From CAVVJA01 sp963801715 (lineage in GTDB: Bacteria > Actinomycetota > Actinomycetes > Mycobacteriales > Jatrophihabitantaceae), in assembly GCA_963801715.1 (NCBI GenBank), contig CAWDGB010000012.1:54805-118804 (forward strand): a stretch of DNA of 64,000 nt, given 5' to 3'. Below the pieces are notes generated by a model. The model did no database searches. It saw only the letters and a list, made by a program, of their open reading frames with translations, and was not told the DNA's origin. A program made the position numbers and the translations under genes. This document shows, one piece after another, positions 52,368 to 63,522 of this stretch (position 1 is its first letter; each line of letters begins with the position of its first letter).

Positions 52368-55300
52368 ATGCAGATCGGGCTGCTCGGACCACTCGAAGTC
52401 CGGGTCAACGGCGTGGCGGTCGATGTCGCCGGCTCCCGGCTGCGCAGCCTGCTCACCCGGTTGGCCCTGGACGCCGGGCGCCCGGTGAGCGCCGGCGCGC
52501 TCGTCGACGCAGTGTGGGGTGCGTACCCGCCCGGCGATCAGGCGAACGCTTTGCAGTCTCTGGTGTCCCGCCTGCGCCGATCGCTTGGCGACGCCCAGGC
52601 GGTGCAGCCGTCGTCGGCGGGCTATCGGCTGGCGGCCGACCCCGGTGACGTCGACGTGCACCAATTCGAGCGGTTGGCTGCGGACGGCGCGGCTGCGCTG
52701 CGCCGAGGTGACCCGGCGACCGCCCGGCCGATGCTGCGGCGCGCTCTCTCGCTTTGGCGCGGGCCCGCTCTGGCGGACTGTGCAGACGCCGCGTTCGCCG
52801 CCGCGCCGATAGCTCGGCTGGACGATCTGCGGCTCGCCGCCATGGCCGATCGGCTGGCCGCCGACCTATCGCTCCAGCGGGCGCCCGCCGTCGTTGCCGA
52901 GCTCGAGGCGCTCACCCGAGAGCACCCGCTCGACGAGCGGTTCGCCGCGCTGCTGATCAAAGCGCTGCGGGCTGCGGGTCGTACCTCGGATGCGCTGTCC
53001 GCCTACCAGAGGCTACGCGAGCTCCTTGTCGACGAGCTTGGCGTCGACCCGTCACCGCGAGCTGCAAGAACTGCACGTGTCCGTCCTGCGCGGCGAGCAG
53101 CCTCCGCCCAGCGGCACGGCCGGATATGCCCGGCGGACCAACCTGCGGGCGACTCTCACCAGCTTCGTCGGCCGCGACGAGGAGGCGGCGCGCATCGTCA
53201 AATTGCTGAACGAGAGCCGCCTGGTCACGCTGGTGGGAACCGGCGGCTCCGGCAAGACCCGCCTCGCCACCGAGGCCGCATCGTCACTCCTGGACGACTA
53301 CGACGCGATCTGGCTCGTGGAGCTTGCTCCCGTGACGGATCCGGCCGAGATCCCCTATGCGGCACTGGCCTCGATCGGCCGGCGGGACGCCACAACCCGC
53401 AGCGATCCGGATGCGCCACGGCGCCCGTCGGAAGCGGTCGACGAGCTGCGCGGGGTGCTCACCGCCCGTCGGGCAATGCTCGTGGTCGACAACTGCGAAC
53501 ACCTGCTCGACGGCGTGGCGCAACTCGTCGACACGCTGCTGGCCGATTGCCCGCAGCTGGCTGTTCTCGCGACCAGCCGCGAACCGCTGGCGATCACCGG
53601 CGAGGCGCTCGTCGTGCTGGCCCCGTTGCCGGTGCCGGTGCTCGGATCGACGGTCGAGCAGGCGCTCGCGTCCCCGGCGGTGCAGTTGTTCGCCGATCGG
53701 GGGGCGGCGGCCCGGCCGGAGTTCGGCATCGACGAGGCGACGGTCGACGACGGCGTCGAGATCGTCCGCCGGCTCGACGGCCTGCCGCTCGCGATCGAGC
53801 TGGCGGCGGCCCGGTTGCGCACCCTGCCGGTCCACGAGGTTGCCGCGAGGTTGTCCGACCGGTTCCGGCTGCTCACCGGCGGCAGCCGGACCGCGCTGCC
53901 ACGGCACAGAACGTTGCGGGCAGTGGTGGAGTGGAGCTGGGATCTACTCGCTCCCGCGGAGTGGCTGCTCGCCGAGCGCCTGGCCGTCTTTCCCGCGGGC
54001 GCTACCACAGCCAGCGCGGCCGCCGTGTGTGCCGACGACCGGGTGCGCCGCGCGGACATTCCCGACCTGCTGGCCGCCCTCGTCGACAAGTCGCTCCTCG
54101 TGCTGGAGGACGACGGTCCGCGGTACCGGATGCTCGAGACGATCCGCGAGTTCGGGATAGACCGGCTCGCCGAGCGCGGTGAAGTGGATGCGGTGCGGAC
54201 CGCTCATGCCCGGTACTTCGCGGACCTGATCACCGATCTGGTGCCACAGCTACGAGACCGGCGCCAGCGAGCGGCCATGCGGGTCATAGCTGAGGAGCAT
54301 GACAACGTTCTTGCCGCGCTCCGTCACCTCGTCGACCGTGGGGATGCCGGGCCGGCGCTCACGCTCGTTGTCGCGCTGAACCAGTACTGGGGCCTCACCG
54401 GTAGGCACACGGAAGCGCTGACCTGGCTGGAGCTGGCCTTGCGCCTGCCGAGCGAGGACGTCGACTCCGATCTCTGGCTGACCGCCGTCGCGCTGCGGGT
54501 GATGAATCGCGCGGTGGTGCCCGCTGGCTGGGACCGACCCCGGCGGACGGCAACCTCGGGACGAAATTCTCGACATCCTCGATGACGTTCTTGCCCTCGA
54601 CGTGACGAACACCCCGATCCTGGCGATCGTCAAGCCGTTCCTGCTGTTCATCGCTGGACGCGAAGAGCAGGCGGCCGACTATCTCAGCCAAGCGCTTGCC
54701 AACCCGGACCCGTGGATCCAGGCCACGTCGCTGGCCATGCGGGCGCGCTTTGCCGAGAACTCGGGCGACGTCGTCGCCGTCCGGGTCGATACCGCAGCGG
54801 CCATCGCCCGGTACGAGTCGGTCGGCGACGAGGTGGGGTTGGCGTCGGTCCTGCCGCTCGCTGCCGGACTGCTGGCCTATGACGGCGATGTCTCCGGTGC
54901 GGTCAACCTGTTGACCAAGGCCCTCCGGTTGCTCGACGACCAATCCGCCGGAGCGATCGAGGTCGATGACCGGCTGTACATCCTGCTGCGGCTTTCGGAC
55001 ATGCACGGGCGGCTCGGTGAGTGGGACGCGGCGAGCAGTTACGCGGAGGCCGCGTCGGAGATGGCGGACTCCATTGGCTCGGCGGAGTGGCGCGCGCTGA
55101 CTGCCGTTCTGCGTGGGGGAGTGCTGCGAGCGTCAGGGGAACTCGAAGCGGCCCAGCGGCTGCAGACCGAGGCGGAGGAGCTGCTGTCCCAAGCCACGCG
55201 GTCCCGGTTCACCATGCACCACGGGACCGCGCTCGTCGCGGCGTTCGGGGCAGCAGCCGCGGTCGATGCCGGCGATATGGAGCTAGCCCGTCGTCAGGTT

Positions 55301-55609
55301 GACACCGCCTATACGGCCGGGCGGGCGTCGAGGGACATGCCGATCGTCGCGACCGTCGTGGTCGCCGAAGCCATGCTCGCGCTGGCGTGCGACGATGCGG
55401 CGATCGCCGCCTGGCTACTCGGTCTGGCCGCGCGCATTCGCGGAGCAGATGACCCGACCGACCTGATGGTTGCGCAGGTCACCGCCGGCGCCCGAGAGGT
55501 GCTGGGCGCCGGCAGTTTCCATGAGCAATGGTCGGCTGGTTGGGCGGCGAGTCGCGCGGACGCGATCGACCTGGCCGACCCGAGTGGGGGTCAGGTCCGA
55601 CGCCGGTAA
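52368..55609 (+). CDS. Large SARP/AfsR-type transcriptional regulator with ATPase and TPR-like domains (two frameshifts)
   Basis: About 1079 residues after repair. Residues 1-90 are an OmpR-like winged helix (MQIGLLGPLEVRVNG ... QSLVSRLRRSLGD). Residues about 95-240 are a bacterial transcriptional activation domain (VDVHQFERLAADGAAALRRGD ... LRELLVDELGVDPSPELQELH). The STAND-type ATPase has VTLVGTGGSGKTRLATEAA (Walker A) and MLVVDNCEHLLDG (Walker B). A helical TPR-like region fills the C terminus. One extra C near 53059 and one in the run 54538-54541 break the frame; removing them joins PSPELQELHVSVL and RPGGRQPRDEILDILDDVL. TGGAGG lies one base from the ATG. It is convergent with an ABC exporter, which may be a target. 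Confidence 0.88.
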
Positions 55610-56417
55610 GCGCGCGTCGCGAGCGGGACGAACACCACGAGCAGCCCGGCCATCCAGGCCAGCGTCCACAGCACGTGGGAGGCCACCGGGCCGCCCAGCA
55701 TCAAGCCACGCACCGCGTCAACCAGATGGGTGATCGGGTTGACCTTGACAAAACCTTGCAGCCAGCCGGGCATCGTGCTCGGTTGCGCAAAGGTGTTGCT
55801 GCCGAAGGACAGCGGCAGCACGAGAAGCAACATGATCCCTTGCACCGCGCCTGGGGTGCGAGCCATCATGCCGACCCACACCGAGATCCAGCAGAAGCAC
55901 AACGCGAATGCCACGGACAATGCGACTGCGGCGATCGTCGCGACAGTGTTGGTCTCGATCCGGAAACCGATGAGGTACCCGAAGCCGACGAACACCGCGC
56001 ACAGGATCAGGTACCGGACCACGTCGGCGAGCACGCCGCCGACCAGCGGTGCTGAGCGGGCGATCGGCAGCGATCGGAACCGGTCGAAGACACCCTTCTC
56101 GAGGTCACCGTTGAGGTTGGTGCCCAGGGAGATGCCGGCCATCGCGATCGACTGCCCGAGCAGGCCTGGAAGCAGGAACTGCAGATACTCGTGCTGGGAT
56201 CCGCCGCTGATGGCACCGCCGAAGATGTAGGTGAACAGCACGAGGAAAATCATCGGCTGCAAAGTCACGTCGATGAGCGCTTCCGGAGTTCGCCAGGTCT
56301 TGATGAGGCTGCGGCGTGCCAAAGCGACGCTGTGCCGGATCAGCCCGAAGCGGCGGGTCGTTACCGGCGGCACCGGCGCGGGCGCGGCGACAATCGGCTC
56401 GCGGGAAAGGGTGGCGG

Positions 56418-56421
<4 letters not shown>
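55591..56421 (-). CDS. ABC-2 type exporter permease (DrrB-like)
   Basis: A 276-residue membrane protein with six helices: IDVTLQPMIFLVLFTYIFGGAI, FLLPGLLGQSIAMAGISLGTNL, the cytosolic loop KGVFDRFRSLPIARSAPLVG, YLILCAVFVGFGYLIGF, GIMLLLVLPLSFGSNTFA and a final helix. This is the daunorubicin-resistance DrrB pattern. ATG overlaps the ATPase stop (ATGA), and its end overlaps the regulator gene end by 19 bases. Confidence 0.92.
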
Positions 56422-57398
<977 letters not shown>

Positions 57399-57511
57399 GC
57401 CCCGATCGTGCGAGCGAGCCCTGGTAGCGCTCGCACACCGCGCTGGTGCGTCCTGACACGCATCTGGCATGGGCCGTCGCGGCTTGGCGATCGGTTGACA
57501 GTGGCTCTCGT

Positions 57512-57517
57512 TAGGCT
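57512..57517 (+). promoter_or_regulatory. TAGGCT -10 box, leaderless start of rph
   Basis: TAGGCT ends seven bases before ATG 57525. TTGACA at 57495-57500 is only 11 bases from it and so is not a matching -35. Confidence 0.5.
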
Positions 57518-57524
57518 GCGGTCT

Positions 57525-58247
57525 ATGGTGCGTCCCGACGGCCGCGTGGCTGACGAGCTCCGTCCGATCACGATCACCCGCCAGTGGCAGCGCTACGCCG
57601 AGGGGTCAGCGCTGATCGAGTTCGGCGAGACCAAAGTGCTGTGCGCGGCCTCGGTCGTGCAGGGCGTGCCGCGCTGGCGCAAGGGATCCGGGCTTGGCTG
57701 GGTCACGGCCGAGTACGCGATGCTGCCACGTGCGACGCTCACCCGTAACGACCGTGAGTCGGTCAAGGGCCGGATCGGCGGGCGGACGCACGAGATCTCC
57801 CGGCTGATCGGCCGCTCACTGCGGGCGGCGATCGACCTGTCGGCCTTGGGCGAGAACTCGATCTCTATCGATTGTGATGTGCTGCAGGCTGACGGCGGCA
57901 CGCGAACCGCCGCGATCACCGGCGCCTATGTGGCCCTCGCCGACGCGGTGGCCTGGTTGCGGGACCACCAGGCATTGGCCCGCCCGGATCCGCTCGTCAA
58001 CTCGGTGTCCGCGGTGTCGGTCGGCGTGATCGACGGCGAGGTCCGGCTCGACCTCATGTACGAGGAGGACGTCCGGGCCGAGACCGACATGAACGTGGTC
58101 CTTACCGGTACCGGCGAGTTCGTCGAGGTCCAGGGCACTGCTGAGGGCGCGCCGTTCCGCCGGGCCGAACTCGACGCGATGCTCGACCTCGCCATCGGTG
58201 GCTGCGCGCAATTGACCAAGATCCAAGCCGACGCGCTGGCGGCGTGA
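57525..58247 (+). CDS. rph: Ribonuclease PH
   Basis: A 240-residue phosphorolytic 3'-5' exoribonuclease that trims tRNA ends. It begins MVRPDGRVADELRPITITRQW, with GETKVLCAASVV, VTAEYAMLPRATLTRNDRESVKGRIGGRTHEISRLIGRSLRA (Arg phosphate site), and SIDCDVLQADGGTRTAAITGAYVAL, MNVVLTGTGEFVEVQGTAEGAPF. Complete length. Overlaps rdgB by four bases. In mycobacteria rph follows the MBL gene directly; here six genes lie between. Confidence 0.96.
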   Translation: MVRPDGRVADELRPITITRQWQRYAEGSALIEFGETKVLCAASVVQGVPRWRKGSGLGWVTAEYAMLPRATLTRNDRESVKGRIGGRTHEISRLIGRSLRAAIDLSALGENSISIDCDVLQADGGTRTAAITGAYVALADAVAWLRDHQALARPDPLVNSVSAVSVGVIDGEVRLDLMYEEDVRAETDMNVVLTGTGEFVEVQGTAEGAPFRRAELDAMLDLAIGGCAQLTKIQADALAA

Positions 58248-58864
58248 TGCCCGCGGAGGTGCTGCTCGCCACCCGCAACCCCCACAAACTCGCAGAGCTG
58301 CGTCGCATCCTGGCCGACGTGCAGCCCGACCTACGGGTAATCGGGCTGGACGATGCGGTGCCGTACGAGGACGTGCCGGAGACCGGAGCCACCTTCGCCG
58401 ACAACGCCGTGACGAAGGCCCGGGTCGGGGCCGAGGCGACCGGGCTGATCACCGTCGCTGACGACTCGGGACTGGCGGTCGACGCGTTGAACGGCATGCC
58501 CGGCGTGCTGTCAGCTCGCTGGTCTGGCCGGCATGGCGACGACCCCGCAAACCTGCGGCTACTGCTCGACCAACTCGTCGATGTCCCCGACGGCCGTCGA
58601 GGCGCAGCGTTCGTCTGTGCTGCGGCCCTCGCCACCCCGGGCAGGGGGCAGGTCGTGGTCGAGGGGCGGATGACCGGACGGCTGGTGCACCAGCCTCGGG
58701 GTCACAACGGCTTCGGCTATGACCCGATCTTCGTCGCTGACGGACAAACGCTGACCAACGGTGAGCTGCCGCCCGCTGAGAAGGACGCGATCAGCCACCG
58801 CGGCAAAGCGATGCGGGCTATCACGCCGTATATCGTTCAGGCAACTAGGGGTGCGACTGATTAG
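58244..58864 (+). CDS. rdgB: XTP/dITP pyrophosphatase (RdgB/HAM1)
   Basis: A 206-residue house-cleaning NTPase that removes non-canonical purine nucleotides. VLLATRNPHKLAELRRIL, TGATFADNAVTKARVGAEATGLITVADDSGLAVDALNGMPGVLSARWSG and GHNGFGYDPIFV, SHRGKAMRA are canonical. Start is GTG 58244 or ATG 58247, both overlapping the rph stop. Last gene of the conserved block. Confidence 0.96.
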   Translation: MMPAEVLLATRNPHKLAELRRILADVQPDLRVIGLDDAVPYEDVPETGATFADNAVTKARVGAEATGLITVADDSGLAVDALNGMPGVLSARWSGRHGDDPANLRLLLDQLVDVPDGRRGAAFVCAAALATPGRGQVVVEGRMTGRLVHQPRGHNGFGYDPIFVADGQTLTNGELPPAEKDAISHRGKAMRAITPYIVQATRGATD

Positions 58865-59076
58865 TTCGTTACTTGGAGGTGCCGCCGCGTCCGGGTCGGC
58901 CCGCACGAGGTCGCGTCCTCAATGACCGAACGGCTGGGACCGGCCCCGGACGGTCGGGGTGACCTCCGGCCGCTGTCCACGCCGCTAATCCTCGCCGTGA
59001 ACTGCCTGATCTGGCCGAACGCATCGTCGAAGCATGCGTGTCGACGAACGTCCGAAACGCGGGCTCATGTCACCGC

Positions 59077-60637
59077 TTACGACCCGTAGCCGGGGTAGGG
59101 CTCAGCCGGATCGGCAATCTCCTGTGCCCAGCACCGAAGACACCGCCACCTGGTTGATCGGCTGGAGTGGCTGACTGGTACCTGGCGCCGGCCACAGACC
59201 GGCGAGTATCCGGCGTCAAGCGTAGGCGGGTGTTGGCTCGCGGGGCGGGTGCCGCGGGGCGGGTCGCCGGTCTGGGTGCCGTTCCGTTCCGGCTGGACAG
59301 GCGGCGGCGGAAAGCGGATGGCTATGTGGTGAGTGGTGTTGTGGCGGGGGGTTCGGGTCGGGTCAATCCAGCGGGGTGGGATCCATTCGGGCAGCCCATT
59401 GCGCATGCGCACCGCCCAGCCGCGTTTGTGGTGTTCCCGGTGGTGAAAGCCGCACAAAAGGGTCAGGTTGCCCAGATCCGTGGGCCCGCCGTCGACCCAG
59501 GGCGTCACATGGTGACTTTCACACCAGTCCGGGGGCCGGTCGCAGCTCGGGAAGGAGCAGCCCCGATCTCGGGCGGCCAGCGCCCGCCGCTGCCCGATAC
59601 TGGCGACCCGTCGGGTGAGCCCGTAGCCGAGCACCCCGCCGGCGTCGCCCACGACCACCGGGACGATGTCGGCCTCGGCGGCGATCCGCAGTGCCTCGGG
59701 GATGCTGACCAGCCCGCCGTGGCCGGCGGTCGCCAGGCCGGTGCGGGCCTGCAACTGATCCACAGTCAGCGTGACCAGGACGGTGGCCGGAGCGCCGCCG
59801 CAGTCTGGCAGCGCACCGGAGCGCAGCAGCCGCCGCCCGGCATCCAACAGTGCGTCGTGCCGCCGCTGCGCGGGGCTGCGCCGATCCGACTGGTCATCGT
59901 CGGCCGGTGCTGGGCGGGCGAGCGTGTCGAGGATCGTGGTCCACACCGCGGCGGCCTCCGCGGTGACGGTGGCGGCCAGCCGGCCGGAGCCGTCCGGCAG
60001 CACCGCCAGGGTCACAGATCGGCCCCGCTCGTGATCCTTCTCCGCGACCAGCTGCCCGTCCGGGTCCAGACAGGCGGCCACGGTGCGGGCCAGTACCGCT
60101 AGGCGGTCCGGATCTACGGTGCGGGCGTAGCCGAGCAGGGTGGGCTCTACCTGAGCTACCAACTCCGGCTGGTCGGTCAGCACAGCGTCCGGCAACCGGT
60201 TGACCGTAGCGGTGATCACCGTGGCGTGCCGAGAGGAGATCGCCCCCGCCGCCAGCGCTGCGGCGACCTGCGGGAATCGTGGCTCGAGTGTCTCGCCGGT
60301 CGTCGCCCGCCGCGGCCCCAGGTCAGTGGCCAGCCGGGCCCGGCCGACGGCCTCCCGCCGGCCGAGATGCAGCCGCTCGGCCAGCAGCACCCCGGTTGAG
60401 GCGTACCCCAGCTCGCCGGCCACGCCGCGGCTGTCGAGTTCCGCGATCAGCGCGCAGCCCACCGCAGTATGTCGCCGCGCGTTGATCTCATGGACCTCGA
60501 GCAGGTCCATGTAGCTCGTCCCGGGACAACACTGTGGGGTCCAGCCCGAGCAGCTCCTGCTGCGCCGCGGCCAGCTGTTCGAGGGCGTCGGCCACCCGTG
60601 ACACCACCGCCGACCCTACCCCACCCGTCTCGAACAT
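59077..60637 (-). CDS. DUF222 / HNH endonuclease domain protein, 13E12-like (one frameshift near the start)
   Basis: About 519 residues after repair. An N-terminal DUF222 helical region (VSRVADALEQLAAAQQELLG, MDLLEVHEINARRHTAVGCALIAELDSRG) is followed by a C-terminal HNH nuclease: RDRGCSFPSCDRPPDWCESHHVTPWVDGGPTDLGNLTLLCGFHHREHH, with the zinc Cys pairs and catalytic His. Such proteins are multi-copy repeats in actinobacteria (13E12 family) and may act in mobile or conflict systems. The frame changes near 60512; removing one base joins VLSRDEL to MDLLEVHEIN. The tail after the nuclease is Pro/Arg-rich and poorly conserved. Confidence 0.87.
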
Positions 60638-60717
60638 GTATTCGATTATCCCCCGTTGGGCGGGTCCCAGTCAATGGAGAATCACCAACAATCCCAAGGC
60701 AATTCCCGATTTACAGG

Positions 60718-60747
60718 GGGTTGCGTCCCGTGGAGTGGTGTAACTCG
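60718..60747 (+). repeat. Left inverted repeat of the IS256-like element
   Basis: Starts GGGTTGCGTCCCGTGGAG and contains GTGGTGTAACTCG. It matches the complement of 61439-61466 apart from one gap and a few mismatches. Confidence 0.65.
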
Positions 60748-60776
60748 GTCGCGTGTGGTTTCTGCGTTGGTGCCGA

Positions 60777-61345
60777 CTATGCCGTGTTGATGTTCGCGGT
60801 GTCGATCACCTCTTCTGGTTTGGTCTGGTGGTCGTCGCGGCGTGGCCCGAGCGCGGTCGGTGGGGGCGGGGTCAGTTGGGCCATGGAGGCCTCGGACAGG
60901 TAGCGCCGGTCGGAGACTTGCCACTCGTCATGGTCTCGATGAGCACGCAGGCGGCGAGGCGGAGCAGGGAGTTGCCGTCGGGGAAAATGCCGACGACGTC
61001 GTGGACACGCCCTCGACCCAGGCCTGCATCTCGACCGCATGTAACGCCACGTCCACCCGCCGGCGCGGGGGCGAGCAGCGACGGGAAGAACGAACCGGTA
61101 CGAACCTTCGGGATCTTCACCGCGATGTCGCCGGTCGCTGTCGCAACCCAGCTTGTCGCGAGTGCCGTTACGCGGGTTCGTGCGCGTCTGACTGCGTTCG
61201 CGCCGTTCGGCGCCGACAATGTCGTCGCCTCGGCATCGACGAGCAGCTGCACGATCGTCGCCAGCAGCCGGCGCATCTACTCACCGCCGTCGGCGCTTCG
61301 CATCACATCGAGCAGTTCCAGCAGGGCAGACTGATCAAGGGCCAT
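60777..61345 (-). pseudogene. Transposase remnant, IS256 family (start and end kept, core lost)
   Basis: Read leftward from 61345: the N terminus MALDQSALLELLDVM is the classic IS256 start, then an in-frame TAG, MRRLLATIVQLLVDAEAT, and VKIPKVRTGSFFPSLLAP. The frame then jumps to FPDGNSLLRLAACVLIET and, in another frame, HDEWQVSDRRYLSEASMAQL, the family C terminus. The DDE catalytic core and about 250 residues are missing. At least one stop and two frame changes make it non-functional. Confidence 0.82.
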
Positions 61346-61438
61346 CGCGTGTTCCGTTCCGTGAGTCGCTTGGTCGCTTCTCGCAGAGCCTCACGCGATG
61401 GCCATCCCGGACCGACACACGGTCACTGGCGAAGAACT

Positions 61439-61466
61439 CGATTTACACCACCCGCGGGACTCTCCC
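61439..61466 (-). repeat. Right inverted repeat of the IS256-like element
   Basis: Contains CGATTTACACCAC and ends GGGACTCTCCC, complementary to the left end. The probable target duplication TTCACAGG follows immediately. Confidence 0.65.
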
Positions 61467-61547
61467 TTCACAGGCCCACCCTGGTATCACAGCCACGACG
61501 TATCAACATCAGCTACAGGCGTAGTACTGGACAACTGAGATGCGAGC

Positions 61548-63023
61548 ATGCCGATCGTGACGTCCGACGTGAGCACGTCAACGGGCACGGTTCGGGGACG
61601 CTGGGAAAACGGCGTGGCCGTGTACCGCGGCATTCCGTTTGCTGCCCCGCCGGTCGGACCGCGTCGGTTCACCGCTCCCCAACCGGCCGAGCCCTGGGAG
61701 GGCGTCCGGGATGCGAACCGCTTCGGACAGCCTCCACCGCAACCGGGCCGCGTTACCGTGAGCGGCGACTGGCTGAACCTTGCCGTGTGGACGCCTGACC
61801 CCGGCCGGTCCAACCTTCCGGTCGTGGTATGGATCAGCGGTGGCGGGTACCTCAACTGCGACTCCGCCGACCCTTACCTAACGGGTTCAGCCGTGGCCCG
61901 AGCTGGCGCGGTGGTGGTCAGTGCGAATTACCGGAGCGGATTCGAGGGCTTCGCGCACATCGACGCCGCACCGGACAACCGGGCTCTCCTCGATCAACTC
62001 GCGGCGCTCCGCTGGGTGCAGGACAACGTCGCCCGTTTCGGTGGCGATCCGGGCAACGTCACCGTGCTCGGCCAGTCTGCCGGAGCCGGCTCGATCGCTG
62101 CCCTGCTGGCGATGCCAATCGCAACCGGAACCTTTCGTCGTGCGGCCCTGCAGAGCATTCCGCAGACCTATTTCACAACTAGCCTCGCTGCCGAGATCTC
62201 GGCGGAGATCTGCGATGAACTCGGCCGAAACGCCAGCGTCGCCGACCTCGCCGACGTTGCCCCTGACGACTTGGTCGCAGCGGCCCACACGGTGTCTGGT
62301 CGTCTTCCGCAACGGCTCGACCGATGGGGCCCCGTGGCATACGCCGCCACGCCATTCGCTCCTGTGGTCGACGGTGGCGTTCTTTCTTCGGCGCCGTGGG
62401 TTGCGCTCGCCGATGGCGCGGCCCGAGATGTCGAGCTGTTGATCGGGCACAGCCGCGATGAGTACAGCCTGCTCGCCGCCCAGCTGTCCGACATCGACGA
62501 CCCGCAGGTGGACGTCCTGATCGACGGGCTCTCACCCACGCCAGGGGCAAACCGCTACCGGGTGGCCTACCCGTCGGCCACTCCCAATCAGCTACGCGAG
62601 ACGGCGTTGTCGGACTGGCTGTACCGGATGCCCGCCCTACACCTCGCCGAAGCCGCCCACCTCGGCGGAGCCCGAGTATGGATCTACGAGCTGTGCTGGG
62701 GATTCGGACCGCATGGCGCTTCTCACGGCCTCGACACGCTGCTCCTGTTCGGGACCGCTGACGTCGATGGCGAGGTGACGACGGCCGGTCCTGCCGCAGT
62801 CGCGGCAACCGAGCAGCTGTCCCAACTCATCCGCGCCGAACACCTGACTTTCGCCACCACGGGCGACCCTGGCTGGACCCGGTTCCGAACACACCAGCGC
62901 GCGACCCGCGTCTACAACCCCGAGCCGGTACTCGTCGCCTATCCCGAACAACGGTCTCGCTCGCTGTGGAGTCATCAGCGATTCGGGGTTCTGGACGTCA
63001 AGACGTTGACCACACCTGACTGA
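61548..63023 (+). CDS. Type B carboxylesterase (alpha/beta hydrolase)
   Basis: A 491-residue carboxylesterase. The start region GTVRGRWENGVAVYRGIPFAAPPVGPRRFTAPQP is the family hallmark. The oxyanion loop is ISGGGY (usually HGGG), the nucleophile is in VTVLGQSAGAGSIAALL, the acid probably in GHSRDEYSLL, and the His in GASHGLDTLLLFG. It hydrolyses carboxylic esters; no signal peptide is seen, so it is likely cytosolic. It starts about 80 bases after the IS remnant and faces the sigma-factor pair convergently. Confidence 0.9.
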   Translation: MPIVTSDVSTSTGTVRGRWENGVAVYRGIPFAAPPVGPRRFTAPQPAEPWEGVRDANRFGQPPPQPGRVTVSGDWLNLAVWTPDPGRSNLPVVVWISGGGYLNCDSADPYLTGSAVARAGAVVVSANYRSGFEGFAHIDAAPDNRALLDQLAALRWVQDNVARFGGDPGNVTVLGQSAGAGSIAALLAMPIATGTFRRAALQSIPQTYFTTSLAAEISAEICDELGRNASVADLADVAPDDLVAAAHTVSGRLPQRLDRWGPVAYAATPFAPVVDGGVLSSAPWVALADGAARDVELLIGHSRDEYSLLAAQLSDIDDPQVDVLIDGLSPTPGANRYRVAYPSATPNQLRETALSDWLYRMPALHLAEAAHLGGARVWIYELCWGFGPHGASHGLDTLLLFGTADVDGEVTTAGPAAVAATEQLSQLIRAEHLTFATTGDPGWTRFRTHQRATRVYNPEPVLVAYPEQRSRSLWSHQRFGVLDVKTLTTPD

Positions 63024-63069
63024 CCTCACCGGCGCCGTCGAGGTCAGCAACGCCCAGCCAGGCTGGACC

Positions 63070-63522
63070 CTAGAGCGTGATCCAGTCGGTGAGAATGGGC
63101 TCTCCGCCTTCGGGGGCGCAGTACAGCCGGAACGTGCCGGTCGGTACCGGCGTCGACGTGAAGTAGCCCACGTCGTCCACCGTTACCCGGTTCACGCTGC
63201 CGTCGGCTCGCCGGATCTCCGCGACGCCCGGCCCGGGCGGGACGAGCTGCCCGTGGAGCGCGTCGTGCACGATCTCCAGCTCGACGGTGAGATGCGTCGC
63301 GTCGAACGTGAGACAACGCAAGGCGGCAGGTTCGGCCCGGCTCTGCGCTGCGCCGGCGAGATCTCGGGAGGAGTCGTACGTGAGCGCGGCTAGCTCAGCG
63401 TCGATGCTCCGCCAGGTGAAGGCCATCTTGCCGGCCTCGATGAACGATGCCGGCGCCGGCTCGAGTGCCCGATGCAGTTCGCCGAGCAACTCGTCATCGT
63501 CAACCCACCATGGGCTTGTCAT
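63070..63522 (-). CDS. Sigma-factor-associated protein of unknown function
   Basis: A 150-residue protein beginning MTSPWWVDDDELLGELHRAL, then the segment MAFTWRSIDAELAALTYDS and a C-terminal beta-rich domain (GVAEIRRADGSVNRVTVDDVGYFTSTPVPTGTFRLYC ... TDWITL) resembling carboxypeptidase-regulatory or Ig-like folds. Proteins of this form lie directly after ECF sigma factors in actinobacteria, often with a CHAT-domain gene next; none follows here. Its start overlaps the sigma gene end by 23 bases, indicating coupling. It could be a regulator of the sigma factor, but that is inference. Confidence 0.7.
   Translation of the reverse strand: MTSPWWVDDDELLGELHRALEPAPASFIEAGKMAFTWRSIDAELAALTYDSSRDLAGAAQSRAEPAALRCLTFDATHLTVELEIVHDALHGQLVPPGPGVAEIRRADGSVNRVTVDDVGYFTSTPVPTGTFRLYCAPEGGEPILTDWITL

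Larger units (their letters stand above)
60718..61466. mobile_element. Internally deleted IS256-family insertion sequence
   Basis: A 749-base element. Its ends (60718-60747 and 61439-61466) are imperfect inverted repeats sharing GTCCCG and GTGGTGTAA at matching places, with one gap. It is flanked by TTTACAGG (60710-60717) and TTCACAGG (61467-61474), seven of eight bases equal, which fits the 8-bp target duplication of the family. Full members are about 1.3 kb; here the middle of the transposase is missing, so it could move only with help from another copy. Confidence 0.75.

Noticed and set aside
57495..57500. TTGACA as the -35 box of rph
   Set aside because: It lies only 11 bases from the TAGGCT box; spacing does not fit a sigma-A promoter.
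59167..60102. Rightward frame of about 310 codons over the DUF222/HNH gene
   Set aside because: Antisense shadow; the HNH nuclease motif on the minus strand is unmistakable.
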